A stretch of DNA of 17,259 bases, taken from an uncultured Parabacteroides sp. (lineage in GTDB: Bacteria > Bacteroidota > Bacteroidia > Bacteroidales > Tannerellaceae). Below the pieces are notes generated by a model that made no database searches, was not told the origin of the DNA, and worked only from the letters and a program-made list of their open reading frames with translations. Location: assembly GCA_900770835.1 (NCBI GenBank), contig CAAGLQ010000059.1, positions 1 to 17,259 of the forward strand, given 5' to 3'. Shown here one piece after another: positions 6,981 through 14,268 of the stretch. The translations under genes and the position numbers were made by a program. Numbering within the stretch: position 1 is the stretch's first letter; each line of letters opens with the position of its first letter.

Positions 6981-7591
6981 TACAGGCATTCACACATACG
7001 AAAATCTCTAAAGAGGAAATCGCCCAAATGGAGATTGAGGAGTTTAAAGGGAGAATCATCACGATTCTCTCACCCGAAGAGGCGAACAAAGCTGTCAGTT
7101 ACTTACAGAAATTCAATATTGTTGGGATAGACACCGAGACACGCCCCTGTTTTCACAAAGGGAAAAGCTACATTGTGTCACTGCTGCAAGTCTCCACGTT
7201 CGACACCTGTTTCCTGTTTCGTCTTAACCATATCGGTATGCCGGAATCATTGCTCCAACTGCTGCAAAGCGAATCCATGCTGAAAGTCGGGCTCTCCCTG
7301 CGCGACGATTTCAACGCTTTGCGCAAACGGGCGTCATTCGAGCCAGTCAATTATATCGACCTGCAGAAGATGGTGGGCGCTTTTGGCATCGAAGAATTTA
7401 GCTTGCAAAAGATCTACGCCATCATTTTTGGGAAAAAGATCTCGAAACGACAGCGATTGACCAATTGGGAGGCAGACACACTGACCGAGTCGCAAAAAAA
7501 GTATGCCGCACTTGACGCTTGGGCCTGCCTCAACATTTATAAACACCTCAGTCAAGCAACTTTTGAAACACGCATAAATGAAGCATTGTAA
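6977..7591 (+). CDS. RNase D-like 3'-5' exonuclease (DEDDy)
   Basis: The 204-residue protein is a single DnaQ/RNase D-type exonuclease domain. Exo I is VGIDTET with D52 and E54. Exo II is KVGLSLRDD with D110 or D111. Exo III is YAALDAW with Y176 and D180, so it is a DEDDy enzyme. There is no HRDC domain, so it is much shorter than RNase D (about 375 residues) and resembles the stand-alone 3'-5' exonucleases found in Bacteroidota and plants (WRN-exonuclease-like). It should use two metal ions to trim RNA or DNA 3' ends in the cytoplasm; the substrate is unknown. Its start overlaps the DUF5063 stop by 4 bp, and its end overlaps the methyltransferase start by 14 bp, so the three proteins are probably made together. 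A loosely conserved segment of about 25 residues precedes the domain. Confidence 0.92.
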   Translation: MIQAFTHTKISKEEIAQMEIEEFKGRIITILSPEEANKAVSYLQKFNIVGIDTETRPCFHKGKSYIVSLLQVSTFDTCFLFRLNHIGMPESLLQLLQSESMLKVGLSLRDDFNALRKRASFEPVNYIDLQKMVGAFGIEEFSLQKIYAIIFGKKISKRQRLTNWEADTLTESQKKYAALDAWACLNIYKHLSQATFETRINEAL

Positions 7592-8762
7592 AGTTTTTCT
7601 GAAACCCAAGAAAGAGGAATCGTTGCTCCGATTCCATCCCTGGGTCTTTTCCGGGGCTATCCAATCGTTTGAAGGCCAACCCGAGGAGGGAGATTTGGTT
7701 GAAGTCTATGGTGCCAACAATCGTTTCTTAGGCATCGGCCATTTCCAGATTGGAAGCATTGCCGTGCGTATCCTCTCTTTCCAACAGCAAGAGATTGACC
7801 AATCCTTCTGGGAAAACCGTATCCGGATCGCTTACGAGTTGCGCAAAACGCTGCGGCTGACAGCCTCAGCGCATAACGACACCTATCGACTGGTGCATGG
7901 CGAGGGAGACAACTTACCCGGATTGGTGATTGATATGTATGCGCACACGGCCGTGATGCAGGCACACTCCGTCGGTATGCACCGTGCCCGTCATCAAATC
8001 GCTGAGGCCTTGAAACAGATCATGGGTGACACTTTACAAAACATCTATTATAAATCAGAGGCAACCCTCCCCTATAAGGCCAATTTAGGTAGTGAGGATG
8101 GCTACCTGCTGGGTGGTGATGTAGAAGACATCGCCTTGGAAAATGGTTTGCGTTTCTACGTGGATTGGCAGAAGGGGCAAAAGACCGGCTTCTTCGTGGA
8201 TCAACGAGAGAACCGTTCGCTCTTGGAGCATTATGCCAAGGATCGAGCCGTATTGAATATGTTCTGCTATACCGGCGGCTTCTCCTTCTACGCCATGCGT
8301 GGTGGAGCCAAGGTGGTGCACTCTGTGGACAGTTCGGCTAAGGCCATCGCCTTGACCAACAAAAACGTATCACTCAACTTCCCGAATGACCCTCGTCATC
8401 AGGCTTTCGCTGAGGACGCTTTTAAATACTTGGAGCACATGGGCAGCAACTATGACCTGATCATCCTCGATCCGCCTGCCTTTGCCAAGCACAAAGATGT
8501 ATTGCGAAACGCCTTGCAGGGATATCGTAAACTCAACGCCATCGCTTTTGAGAAGATCAAGCCAGGAGGCATCCTGTTCACCTTCTCCTGTTCGCAAGTG
8601 GTGAGCAAAGAGCACTTCCGCCTTGCCGTATTCAGTGCGGCAGCACAGTCGGGTCGAAGCGTTCGTATCCTGCATCAGCTGACGCAACCTGCTGATCATC
8701 CGGTCAACATTTATCATCCCGAAGGTGAATACTTGAAAGGCCTGGTGCTCTATGTGGAATAA
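7578..8762 (+). CDS. rlmI: RlmI-like class I SAM-dependent 23S rRNA (cytosine-C5) methyltransferase
   Basis: The 394-residue length matches RlmI. An N-terminal PUA domain (about 1-70: HPWVFSGAI, GDLVEVY, GIGHFQ) binds RNA. A middle region carries the family signature RLVHGEGDNLPGLVID (104-119) and FFVDQRENR (205-213). The Rossmann methyltransferase domain has motif I MFCYTGGFSF (228-237), an acidic residue for SAM ribose (D251), motif IV DPPAFAK (298-304) and the Cys-containing FTFSCS (334-339; C338). E. coli RlmI makes m5C1962 in 23S rRNA. The same target is likely but unproven, because paralogous RlmI/RlmK-type enzymes exist. It overlaps the exonuclease gene by 14 bp. No terminator is visible before the mdh promoter, so some read-through into mdh is possible. 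Confidence 0.9.
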   Translation: MKHCKVFLKPKKEESLLRFHPWVFSGAIQSFEGQPEEGDLVEVYGANNRFLGIGHFQIGSIAVRILSFQQQEIDQSFWENRIRIAYELRKTLRLTASAHNDTYRLVHGEGDNLPGLVIDMYAHTAVMQAHSVGMHRARHQIAEALKQIMGDTLQNIYYKSEATLPYKANLGSEDGYLLGGDVEDIALENGLRFYVDWQKGQKTGFFVDQRENRSLLEHYAKDRAVLNMFCYTGGFSFYAMRGGAKVVHSVDSSAKAIALTNKNVSLNFPNDPRHQAFAEDAFKYLEHMGSNYDLIILDPPAFAKHKDVLRNALQGYRKLNAIAFEKIKPGGILFTFSCSQVVSKEHFRLAVFSAAAQSGRSVRILHQLTQPADHPVNIYHPEGEYLKGLVLYVE

Positions 8763-8787
8763 ATAAGAAATATTATCAAGGGGGTTG

Positions 8788-8817
8788 TTTGGAATTGGCT
8801 CTTTTTGTCTATCTTTG
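8788..8817 (+). promoter_or_regulatory. mdh promoter
   Basis: TTTG (8788-8791) and an exact TAnnTTTG match, TATCTTTG (8810-8817), are separated by 18 bp, close to the Bacteroidota optimum. Transcription is predicted to start near 8824, giving a leader of about 60 bases. Confidence 0.75.
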
Positions 8818-8823
8818 CCGCAA

Positions 8824-8841
8824 GTGGCGGAGATAGGCCAC
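8824..8841 (+). promoter_or_regulatory. 5'-terminal hairpin in the mdh leader
   Basis: GTGGC (8824-8828) pairs perfectly with GCCAC (8837-8841) around an 8-base loop, and the stem begins at the predicted first transcribed base. The rest of the leader (8842-8884) is A-rich and apparently unstructured with no Shine-Dalgarno site. This looks like an mRNA-stabilising 5' stem. Confidence 0.45.
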
Positions 8842-8884
8842 AAAAACACGAACAACAAAACAACTTTTTAAATAACGTACGAAT

Positions 8885-9883
8885 ATGGGATTTTTAACAA
8901 ATGACAAATTGGTGATTGTCGGTGCCGGTGGTGCTATCGGTTCAACCATGGTTCAAACCGCGCTTACAATGAAGCTGACACCGAACGTGTGTCTGTATGA
9001 TGTATATGCTCCGGGTATGGAGGGCGTAATGGAAGAGATGTTCCACTGCGGTTATGACAGTGTGAACCTTACAGCAACTACGGATGTAGCTGAGGCTTTC
9101 AAAGACGCTAAATACATCATCTCTTCAGGTGGTGCTCCTCGTAAGGCTGGTATGACTCGTGAGGATTTGCTTGCTGGCAACTGTAAGATCGCAGAGGAGC
9201 TTGGTAAGAATATCAAGCAGTATTGCCCGGATGTTAAGCATGTCGTAGTCATCTTCAACCCGGCTGACTTGACTGGTTTGGTAACATTGCTTTACTCTGG
9301 TTTGAAACCTTCACAGGTTACTACATTGGCAGCACTCGACTCTACTCGTTTGCGCAGTGAGTTGGCCAAGAAGTTCGGTGTGAAGAGTGATGACATCACG
9401 GGTTGCCGCACTTTCGGTGGTCACGGCGAGCAGATGGCTGTATTCGGCAGCAAGGTAAAGATCCAAGGCAAGCCGTTGAGCGAGATCATCGGTACAGATG
9501 CTCTTCCGCAAGAGGAGTGGGAGAAGCTGCGCACAGATGTTGTACAGGGTGGTGCTAAGATCATCCAGCTCCGTGGCCGCAGCTCATGGCAGAGCCCCGC
9601 TTATTGCTCTGTAGAGATGATTCGTGCCGTCATGGGTGGTGAGTCTTTCGCATGGCCTGCTGGTACATACGTAAAGAACGAGAAGTATCAGAACATCATG
9701 ATGGCTATGGATACTACGCTTGATACCAACGGCTGTACTTATAAGATGCCGGAAGGTACTCCGGAGGAGATGGCTGCGCTCGATGCAAGCTATGCTCACC
9801 TCTGCAAGATGCGTGACGAGTTGGTAACATTGAATATTGTTCCTCCCGTTGCTGAGTGGAACACGATCAACCCGAACTTGTAA
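8885..9883 (+). CDS. mdh: NAD-dependent malate dehydrogenase
   Basis: The 332-residue protein is an LDH/MDH-fold enzyme interconverting malate and oxaloacetate in the cytoplasm, in the reductive (fumarate/succinate) branch of the fermentative pathway of Bacteroidales. The NAD loop is GAGGAIGS (13-20), with D39 after the second strand favouring NAD over NADP. The substrate loop GGAPRKAGMTRED (82-94) supplies R86 and R92. FNPAD holds N125, LDSTRLRSEL (151-160) holds D152 and R155, and the catalytic His is H180 in GGHGEQM. Codons differ from the neighbours, with heavy use of GGT, GCT and CGT where flanking genes prefer GGC and GCC. That is typical of very high expression and need not mean transfer. 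It has its own strong promoter with a hairpin leader, and a terminator 18 bp after the stop. Confidence 0.96.
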   Translation: MGFLTNDKLVIVGAGGAIGSTMVQTALTMKLTPNVCLYDVYAPGMEGVMEEMFHCGYDSVNLTATTDVAEAFKDAKYIISSGGAPRKAGMTREDLLAGNCKIAEELGKNIKQYCPDVKHVVVIFNPADLTGLVTLLYSGLKPSQVTTLAALDSTRLRSELAKKFGVKSDDITGCRTFGGHGEQMAVFGSKVKIQGKPLSEIIGTDALPQEEWEKLRTDVVQGGAKIIQLRGRSSWQSPAYCSVEMIRAVMGGESFAWPAGTYVKNEKYQNIMMAMDTTLDTNGCTYKMPEGTPEEMAALDASYAHLCKMRDELVTLNIVPPVAEWNTINPNL

Positions 9884-9900
9884 TTCACATTTTGGATAAA

Positions 9901-9934
9901 AAATAAGGCGTGCCTTTAAAGACACGCCTTATTT
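9901..9934. terminator. Bidirectional terminator between mdh and the convergent outer-membrane gene
   Basis: A perfect 12-bp inverted repeat, AAATAAGGCGTG (9901-9912) and CACGCCTTATTT (9923-9934), surrounds a 10-base loop. On the plus strand the stem ends in ATTTCTT. On the minus strand it runs into TTATTTTTTATCC, the better U-tract. It serves both converging genes. Confidence 0.9.
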
Positions 9935-9953
9935 CTTGCTTATAAGGTGGAGA

Positions 9954-10706
9954 TTAGAAAATACGCCCAGTCAAACGCAACTTAAGTACCGGATAAACCG
10001 TCAGTTTATCAATAATCTTGGTAAAATCATCATCCAGCTCCAGCTCCGATATTAACTGATCCAAGTTACCATAATCTGTGTAGACCTCTGGCGTTCCATG
10101 TACCTGCACGCCCAACTCGCCACTAAAACCCAATCGTTTCTTCGGAACCACTCGGCCAAAACCAATACCTACATAAGGGCGGACTGCTTTCACCTTTAAT
10201 CCACCGGAGACATTACCATTCTCATCGACAGGCAAAACATAATCACCAATGGCAATACCAGCCTGATTCCCCAAAGCTATATAATTCTTTAACTCATCAC
10301 TATGACCTTGAATCGTCATTAGCTTTTCACCACCCCAATAGGCACCTGCGGATATAAAGAAGGGAAAACGAGGAAAAGGATAAATGCTGGCAACCACCTC
10401 GCCTTGCGTACGCTTCAAGCTTCCCTCCATGGCCAATCTTGCAGGATAAGCCCCCCTCAGCCCTGTGGGATCATTGACTTCAACATCTACATCCGTGTTG
10501 ATCATGATTCCAGGCATGAAGGAAACACCACCTCGCAACATCACATACTTGGTGATGGGTGTCGCTACATCCACACCTATACCAATCGTACTCACATTCA
10601 AGCCTACGGCCAATGAATTACAAATACCATACTCCTTTTGCGCCTGGGCAATCTGCCCCCAAAACAACAGGCTAACAAAAGCACATATTAAAGTTATTCT
10701 TCTCAT
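9954..10706 (-). CDS. Putative outer-membrane beta-barrel protein, function unknown
   Basis: The 250-residue protein starts with a clear signal peptide (MRRITLICAFVSLLFWGQ, cleavage after AQA about residue 22). The mature part consists of alternating strands with Gly and aromatic residues (VMLRGGVSFMPG, FFISAGAYWGG, VRPYVGIGFGRV, GFSGELGVQVHG) and ends LRLTGRIF. The final aromatic is the usual signal for outer-membrane barrel insertion by BAM. The size suits an 8- to 10-stranded barrel. I cannot place it in a named family. It is monocistronic: promoter at 10741-10770, AGGAG directly before the ATG, and a shared terminator downstream. The strands PYVGIGFGR and ISAGAYWGG are typical of barrel proteins without a known substrate. 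A porin, adhesin or structural role is possible. Confidence 0.75.
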   Translation of the reverse strand: MRRITLICAFVSLLFWGQIAQAQKEYGICNSLAVGLNVSTIGIGVDVATPITKYVMLRGGVSFMPGIMINTDVDVEVNDPTGLRGAYPARLAMEGSLKRTQGEVVASIYPFPRFPFFISAGAYWGGEKLMTIQGHSDELKNYIALGNQAGIAIGDYVLPVDENGNVSGGLKVKAVRPYVGIGFGRVVPKKRLGFSGELGVQVHGTPEVYTDYGNLDQLISELELDDDFTKIIDKLTVYPVLKLRLTGRIF

Positions 10707-10740
10707 CTCCTACTTGTTGTTTATTGTTGCTAATTGTCGA

Positions 10741-10770
10741 CAAATATAAACAAAATGATCTAAAAACCAA
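10741..10770 (-). promoter_or_regulatory. Promoter of the outer-membrane protein gene
   Basis: On the minus strand TTG (10768-10770), a 19-bp spacer and TATATTTG (10741-10748) match the Bacteroidota promoter exactly. A 10-bp palindrome TTGTCGACAA (10734-10743) overlaps the end of the -7 element and the predicted start. GTAGGAG lies just before the ATG, an unusually good ribosome binding site for this window. Confidence 0.7.
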
Positions 10771-10783
10771 CAGAACGATAAAG

Positions 10784-10821
10784 ACATAAAAAACGGCACA
10801 AACTTCTCAGCCTATGCCGTT
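10784..10821 (-). terminator. Terminator downstream of yebC
   Basis: AACGGCA (10792-10798) pairs with TGCCGTT (10815-10821) around a 16-base loop. On the minus strand the stem is followed by a T run (GCCGTTTTTTATG). It lies 70 bp past the yebC stop. The stretch between (10822-10890) is AT-rich with no further feature that I can see. Confidence 0.75.
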
Positions 10822-10890
10822 CACAATAAATGTTTTGACAACAATATATTCAATTAATTCATAGTCTAATTAACGCACGAAAACAGGGAA

Positions 10891-11625
10891 TTACTCCTCA
10901 TCCTCGCTATCGTCTTCCTTCATGTTATGGAAAACATTCTGCACATCCTCATCCTCTTCCAGCTTCTCGATCAATTTCTCGATTGTCTCGCGCTGCTCCG
11001 GGGTCACCTCCTTCAAGTCATTGGGGATGCGGACAAACTCACTACTTGTGATCTCATAGCCGTTATCCTCCAAATACTTCTGAATAGCTGAGTTCTGCGC
11101 AAACTCACCATAGATTACTACCTCATCCTCGTCTTCATCAACCTCATCCACACCGTAATCGATCAACTCCAACTCCAGATCGTCCAATGACATATCGTCC
11201 TTCTTAGCGATATGGAAAACGCATTTGTGCTCAAATAAGAACTCCAAACTACCAGTCGTTCCTAAATTACCACCGTTCTTGTTGAAATAGCTGCGTACAT
11301 TCGCAACCGTACGAGTCGTATTGTCAGTAGCTGTCTCCACGAAAATAGCGATACCGAAGGGACCGTATCCCTCATAATTCATCTCCTTGTAATCGGTGAA
11401 GTCTTTTGAAACAGCACGCTTAATAGCACGCTCCACATTCTCCTTCGGCATGTTTTCCTTCTTCGCCGTCTGCATCAACACACGCAAACGCGGGTTGTTC
11501 TCTGGCTCTGTTCCGCCTTGCTTAGCGGCAATCGTAATCTCCTTGCCTAACTTCGTGAATACACGGGCCATATTGCCCCAACGTTTAAACTTTCTTGCCT
11601 TACGGAACTCAAACGCTCTTCCCAT
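10891..11625 (-). CDS. yebC: YebC/PmpR (TACO1) family protein
   Basis: The 244-residue cytoplasmic protein has the three-domain YebC plan. The N-terminal helical part shows KFKRWGNMARVFTKLGKEI (residues 12-30) and NNPRLRVLMQTAKKENMPKENVERAIKRA. The central domains show YEGYGPFGIAIFVETATDNTTRTVANVRSYFNKNGGNLGTTGSL. The final part is strongly acidic (EEDEDVQ, EDDSEDEE). Older annotation calls the family a transcriptional regulator. Newer work on YebC and mitochondrial TACO1 supports a translation factor that helps ribosomes through difficult, proline-rich sequences. The start MGRAFEFRKARK is the usual one for Bacteroidota. The gene follows pheT by 41 bp with no terminator between them, so both are probably on one message; the terminator is at 10784-10821. 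Confidence 0.95.
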   Translation of the reverse strand: MGRAFEFRKARKFKRWGNMARVFTKLGKEITIAAKQGGTEPENNPRLRVLMQTAKKENMPKENVERAIKRAVSKDFTDYKEMNYEGYGPFGIAIFVETATDNTTRTVANVRSYFNKNGGNLGTTGSLEFLFEHKCVFHIAKKDDMSLDDLELELIDYGVDEVDEDEDEVVIYGEFAQNSAIQKYLEDNGYEITSSEFVRIPNDLKEVTPEQRETIEKLIEKLEEDEDVQNVFHNMKEDDSEDEE

Positions 11626-11666
11626 ATTATAGAATTATATGTTTTTTGATTAATGATATTTCGTTA

Positions 11667-14129
11667 TTATCGTAATTGCGCACCTAATTTCTGCTCCAAA
11701 TTCGTTTGGATCTTCTTCATGATCGCATCAATCTGCTTATCATTCAAAGTCTTGTTCTCATCTTGCAAGTAGAAGCTAACGGCATACGATTTCTTGCCTG
11801 CAGGAAGATTCTTTCCCTCATAGACATCGAACAGACTTACAGATTTCAACAGTTTGCGATCACTCTCTTTCGCTACTTTCTCCACTTCAGCGAACTGTAC
11901 GCTCTTGTCTAACAACAGCGCCAAATCACGCTTCACAGCAGGGAATTTAGAAATCTCCGAGAAAGTAACCGCCGACTTCTTGATCTCCTTCATCAAGGTC
12001 GTCCAAGAAAGCTCTGCATAGTAAACCTCCACGTCAATATCCAACTGCTTGCAGATCTTCTTATTGACAATACCCAACGTACCTAATTGACGACCTGCTC
12101 CACTACGAATGGTCAATCCAGTCGCATAAAGATCGTTATTAAACTGACTCATGACCAAACGCTTCATATCAACTCCTAAACGAAGCAAGATCTTCTCTAC
12201 ATGTGCCTTCAGCTCATAGATAGAGCTTTTCTCATTAGGATGCGCCCAGCTGTTATCCACCCGGTTACCTGCCAGCCAGATACCCAAACGATACTCCTCG
12301 CTGAACTCACCAAGAGCCTCGCCCTCCTTCTTATTCTCAATATTATAATCGTAGCAATTACCAAACTCGTAAAAACGAATGCTATGCTGCTTACGTTTCA
12401 AGTTATGTTCGATGCTCTCCAATCCACCAAACAGCAACGTCTGACGCATACAGTTCAGATCCGCACTCAACGGATTCATCAGCATCACACAGTGTGCTTC
12501 CGGATAGGTAGTCAACTCCGAATAGTAAGCAGAGCGAGTCAAGGAATTATTCAAGATCTCATTGAAACCGGCACCACAAAGCTGCTCAGAAACCAAATTC
12601 TGCAACTTCCAGCTGTGATCAGTTGGTGTCTGATAGCTCAAGTTAGACTTCACCTGGTCGCTAAACTCCACATTGTTGTAACCATAGATACGCAAAATAT
12701 CCTCAATGACATCCACATCACGCTGAACATCGATACGGTAAACAGGAACATCCAATGTAAGACCTTCCGGTGTCTCGTTCACGATCTGCATCTCCAAACT
12801 CTCAACGATGCTCTTGACCGTCTCAACTGGAATATCTTTGCCAATCAAGGAATTGATCTTCTGATAAGCGACCTCCACACGATAAGGAGCAAACACCTTC
12901 GGATACACATCTACAATCTCACCGGTGATCTGTCCGCCAGCCAACTCCTGAATCAACAGTGCCGCACGTTTCAATACATAAACGGTTTGATTCGGATCCA
13001 AACCACGCTCAAAACGGAAAGAGGCATCTGTATTCAAACCAAAACGACGTGCTGTCTTACGAATCCAAGTCGGATGGAAACAAGCGGACTCCAAGAAGAC
13101 ATCCGTTGTGGCCTCTGTCACTCCAGAATCCAAACCTCCGAAGACACCGGCAATACACATCGGTTCCTCCGCATTGCAAATCATCAAATCACGTGCAGTC
13201 AGTGTGCGCTCAACACCATCCAATGTCACGAACTTTGTACCCTCCGGACAAGTATTCACAATCACCTTGCCTCCTTTGATTTTATTCGCATCAAAAGAGT
13301 GCAAAGGCTGCCCCAACTCATGCAAAATGAAATTGGTAACATCTACTACATTATTAATCGGTCGTAAGCCAATCGCACGCAGACGGTTTTGTAACCATTC
13401 CGGACTCTCTTTCACAGTCACACCCTTAATGGTCACACCTGTATAGCGTAAACATGCCTCCTCATTAGCCACCTCTACGGAAATCGCTGGAGTCGGATCA
13501 TTTATCTGAAAAGCCTCCACTGAAGGAAGTTGCAATTGCGCTGCTTTGCCTTGTTGCTTCAAATAAGCAGCCAAATCACGTGCGACCCCATAGTGCGACG
13601 TAGCATCCACTCGATTAGGTGTGATGTCCACCTCCAGCACGTAGTCGCTTTTGATATTATAATACTCCTTTGCCGGAGTTCCTACAACCGCCTCAGCTGG
13701 CAATACAATAATGCCGCTATGATCTGTACCTATACCAATCTCGTCCTCCGCACAAATCATACCATTTGACTCTACACCACGGATCTTAGAGCGCTTGATG
13801 GTGAAACACTCATCGCCATCATACAGCTTAGTACCATTCACAGCTACGACAACTTTCTGCCCTGCAGCCACATTAGGTGCTCCACAGACAATCTGCAAAG
13901 GCGATTCGCCACCCACATTAACAGTCGTGATATGTAAATGATCAGAATTGGGATGCATCTCACACGTCAATACCTCACCAATCACTAAACCTTCCAGTCC
14001 TCCCTTGATGGTTTGAACCTCCTCTACACCACCTGTCTCCAAGCCAATAGAGGTAAGAGCCGCAGCTACTTCATCCGGTGTTAAATCAAAATCAAGATAC
14101 GCTTTCAGCCAATTATAAGATATATTCAT
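11667..14129 (-). CDS. pheT: Phenylalanine--tRNA ligase beta subunit
   Basis: The 820-residue length is normal for bacterial PheT. The order is: N-terminal MNISYNWLKAYLDFDLTPDE; EMAP/Trbp111-like tRNA-binding domain (about 40-150, with HPNSDHLHI and VCGAPN); B3/B4 editing domain (about 210-400, with RPINNVVDVTNFILHELGQPLHSFD and the TDASFRFERGLDPN segment); B5 domain (about 410-485); catalytic-like domain (about 490-700); and the C-terminal anticodon-binding FDX-ACB domain (about 726-819, with FPAVKRDLALLLD and YAVSFYLQDENKTLND). The partner PheS is not in the window, so pheS and pheT are unlinked here, a common arrangement in Bacteroidota. It works as a PheS2T2 heterotetramer in the cytoplasm and hydrolyses Tyr-tRNAPhe. 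yebC follows 41 bp downstream. The promoter lies at 14189-14196 with a leader hairpin. Confidence 0.98.
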   Translation of the reverse strand: MNISYNWLKAYLDFDLTPDEVAAALTSIGLETGGVEEVQTIKGGLEGLVIGEVLTCEMHPNSDHLHITTVNVGGESPLQIVCGAPNVAAGQKVVVAVNGTKLYDGDECFTIKRSKIRGVESNGMICAEDEIGIGTDHSGIIVLPAEAVVGTPAKEYYNIKSDYVLEVDITPNRVDATSHYGVARDLAAYLKQQGKAAQLQLPSVEAFQINDPTPAISVEVANEEACLRYTGVTIKGVTVKESPEWLQNRLRAIGLRPINNVVDVTNFILHELGQPLHSFDANKIKGGKVIVNTCPEGTKFVTLDGVERTLTARDLMICNAEEPMCIAGVFGGLDSGVTEATTDVFLESACFHPTWIRKTARRFGLNTDASFRFERGLDPNQTVYVLKRAALLIQELAGGQITGEIVDVYPKVFAPYRVEVAYQKINSLIGKDIPVETVKSIVESLEMQIVNETPEGLTLDVPVYRIDVQRDVDVIEDILRIYGYNNVEFSDQVKSNLSYQTPTDHSWKLQNLVSEQLCGAGFNEILNNSLTRSAYYSELTTYPEAHCVMLMNPLSADLNCMRQTLLFGGLESIEHNLKRKQHSIRFYEFGNCYDYNIENKKEGEALGEFSEEYRLGIWLAGNRVDNSWAHPNEKSSIYELKAHVEKILLRLGVDMKRLVMSQFNNDLYATGLTIRSGAGRQLGTLGIVNKKICKQLDIDVEVYYAELSWTTLMKEIKKSAVTFSEISKFPAVKRDLALLLDKSVQFAEVEKVAKESDRKLLKSVSLFDVYEGKNLPAGKKSYAVSFYLQDENKTLNDKQIDAIMKKIQTNLEQKLGAQLR

Positions 14130-14155
14130 TGTCTTAAATTTTATTCTTCGTTGAC

Positions 14156-14177
14156 GACGACAACGACCGCTGTCGCC
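14156..14177 (-). promoter_or_regulatory. Hairpin in the pheT leader
   Basis: On the minus strand GGCGACA (14171-14177) can pair with TGTCGTC (14156-14162), with one G-U pair, around an 8-base loop. It sits about six bases into the predicted transcript. No leader peptide or T-box is seen, and no T run follows, so it is not an attenuator terminator. Confidence 0.3.
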
Positions 14178-14188
14178 ATAATGACGGG

Positions 14189-14196
14189 CAAAAGTA
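14189..14196 (-). promoter_or_regulatory. pheT promoter (-7 element)
   Basis: The minus strand reads TACTTTTG, an exact TAnnTTTG match 59 bp before the pheT ATG. No convincing -33 TTG is present at the usual distance. Confidence 0.55.
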
Positions 14197-14238
14197 CGAA
14201 TAAATATTTATTTGCGCCGCATGAATCAAGAAATTTCC

Positions 14239-14246
14239 TAATTTTG
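14239..14246 (+). promoter_or_regulatory. Promoter (-7 element) of the PHP-family gene
   Basis: TAATTTTG is an exact TAnnTTTG match 22 bp before the ATG. The nearest TTG is 24 bp upstream, longer than ideal. The predicted leader is only about 16 bases, and the sequence before the ATG (aatagag) offers at most a weak ribosome site. Confidence 0.55.
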
Positions 14247-14268
14247 CAAACCGCTTAAATCAATAGAG

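Noticed and set aside
7577..7591. Possible frameshift or mis-assembly where the exonuclease and methyltransferase genes overlap
   Set aside because: Both proteins have normal lengths and intact ends, so the 14-bp overlap is a normal coupled start in another frame.
8885..9883. Horizontal transfer of mdh, suggested by codon use unlike its neighbours
   Set aside because: The bias is toward a small set of optimal codons (GGT, GCT, CGT), which fits high expression of a core fermentation enzyme. No mobile-element traces flank it.
12201..13367. A 388-codon open frame on the plus strand opposite pheT
   Set aside because: It is antisense to intact pheT, of low-complexity composition with many His, Ile and Gln, and shows no motif or start signal.
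14130..14182. T-box or attenuator in the pheT leader
   Set aside because: No T-box sequence, no Phe-rich leader peptide and no terminator-type T run are present; only a short hairpin remains.
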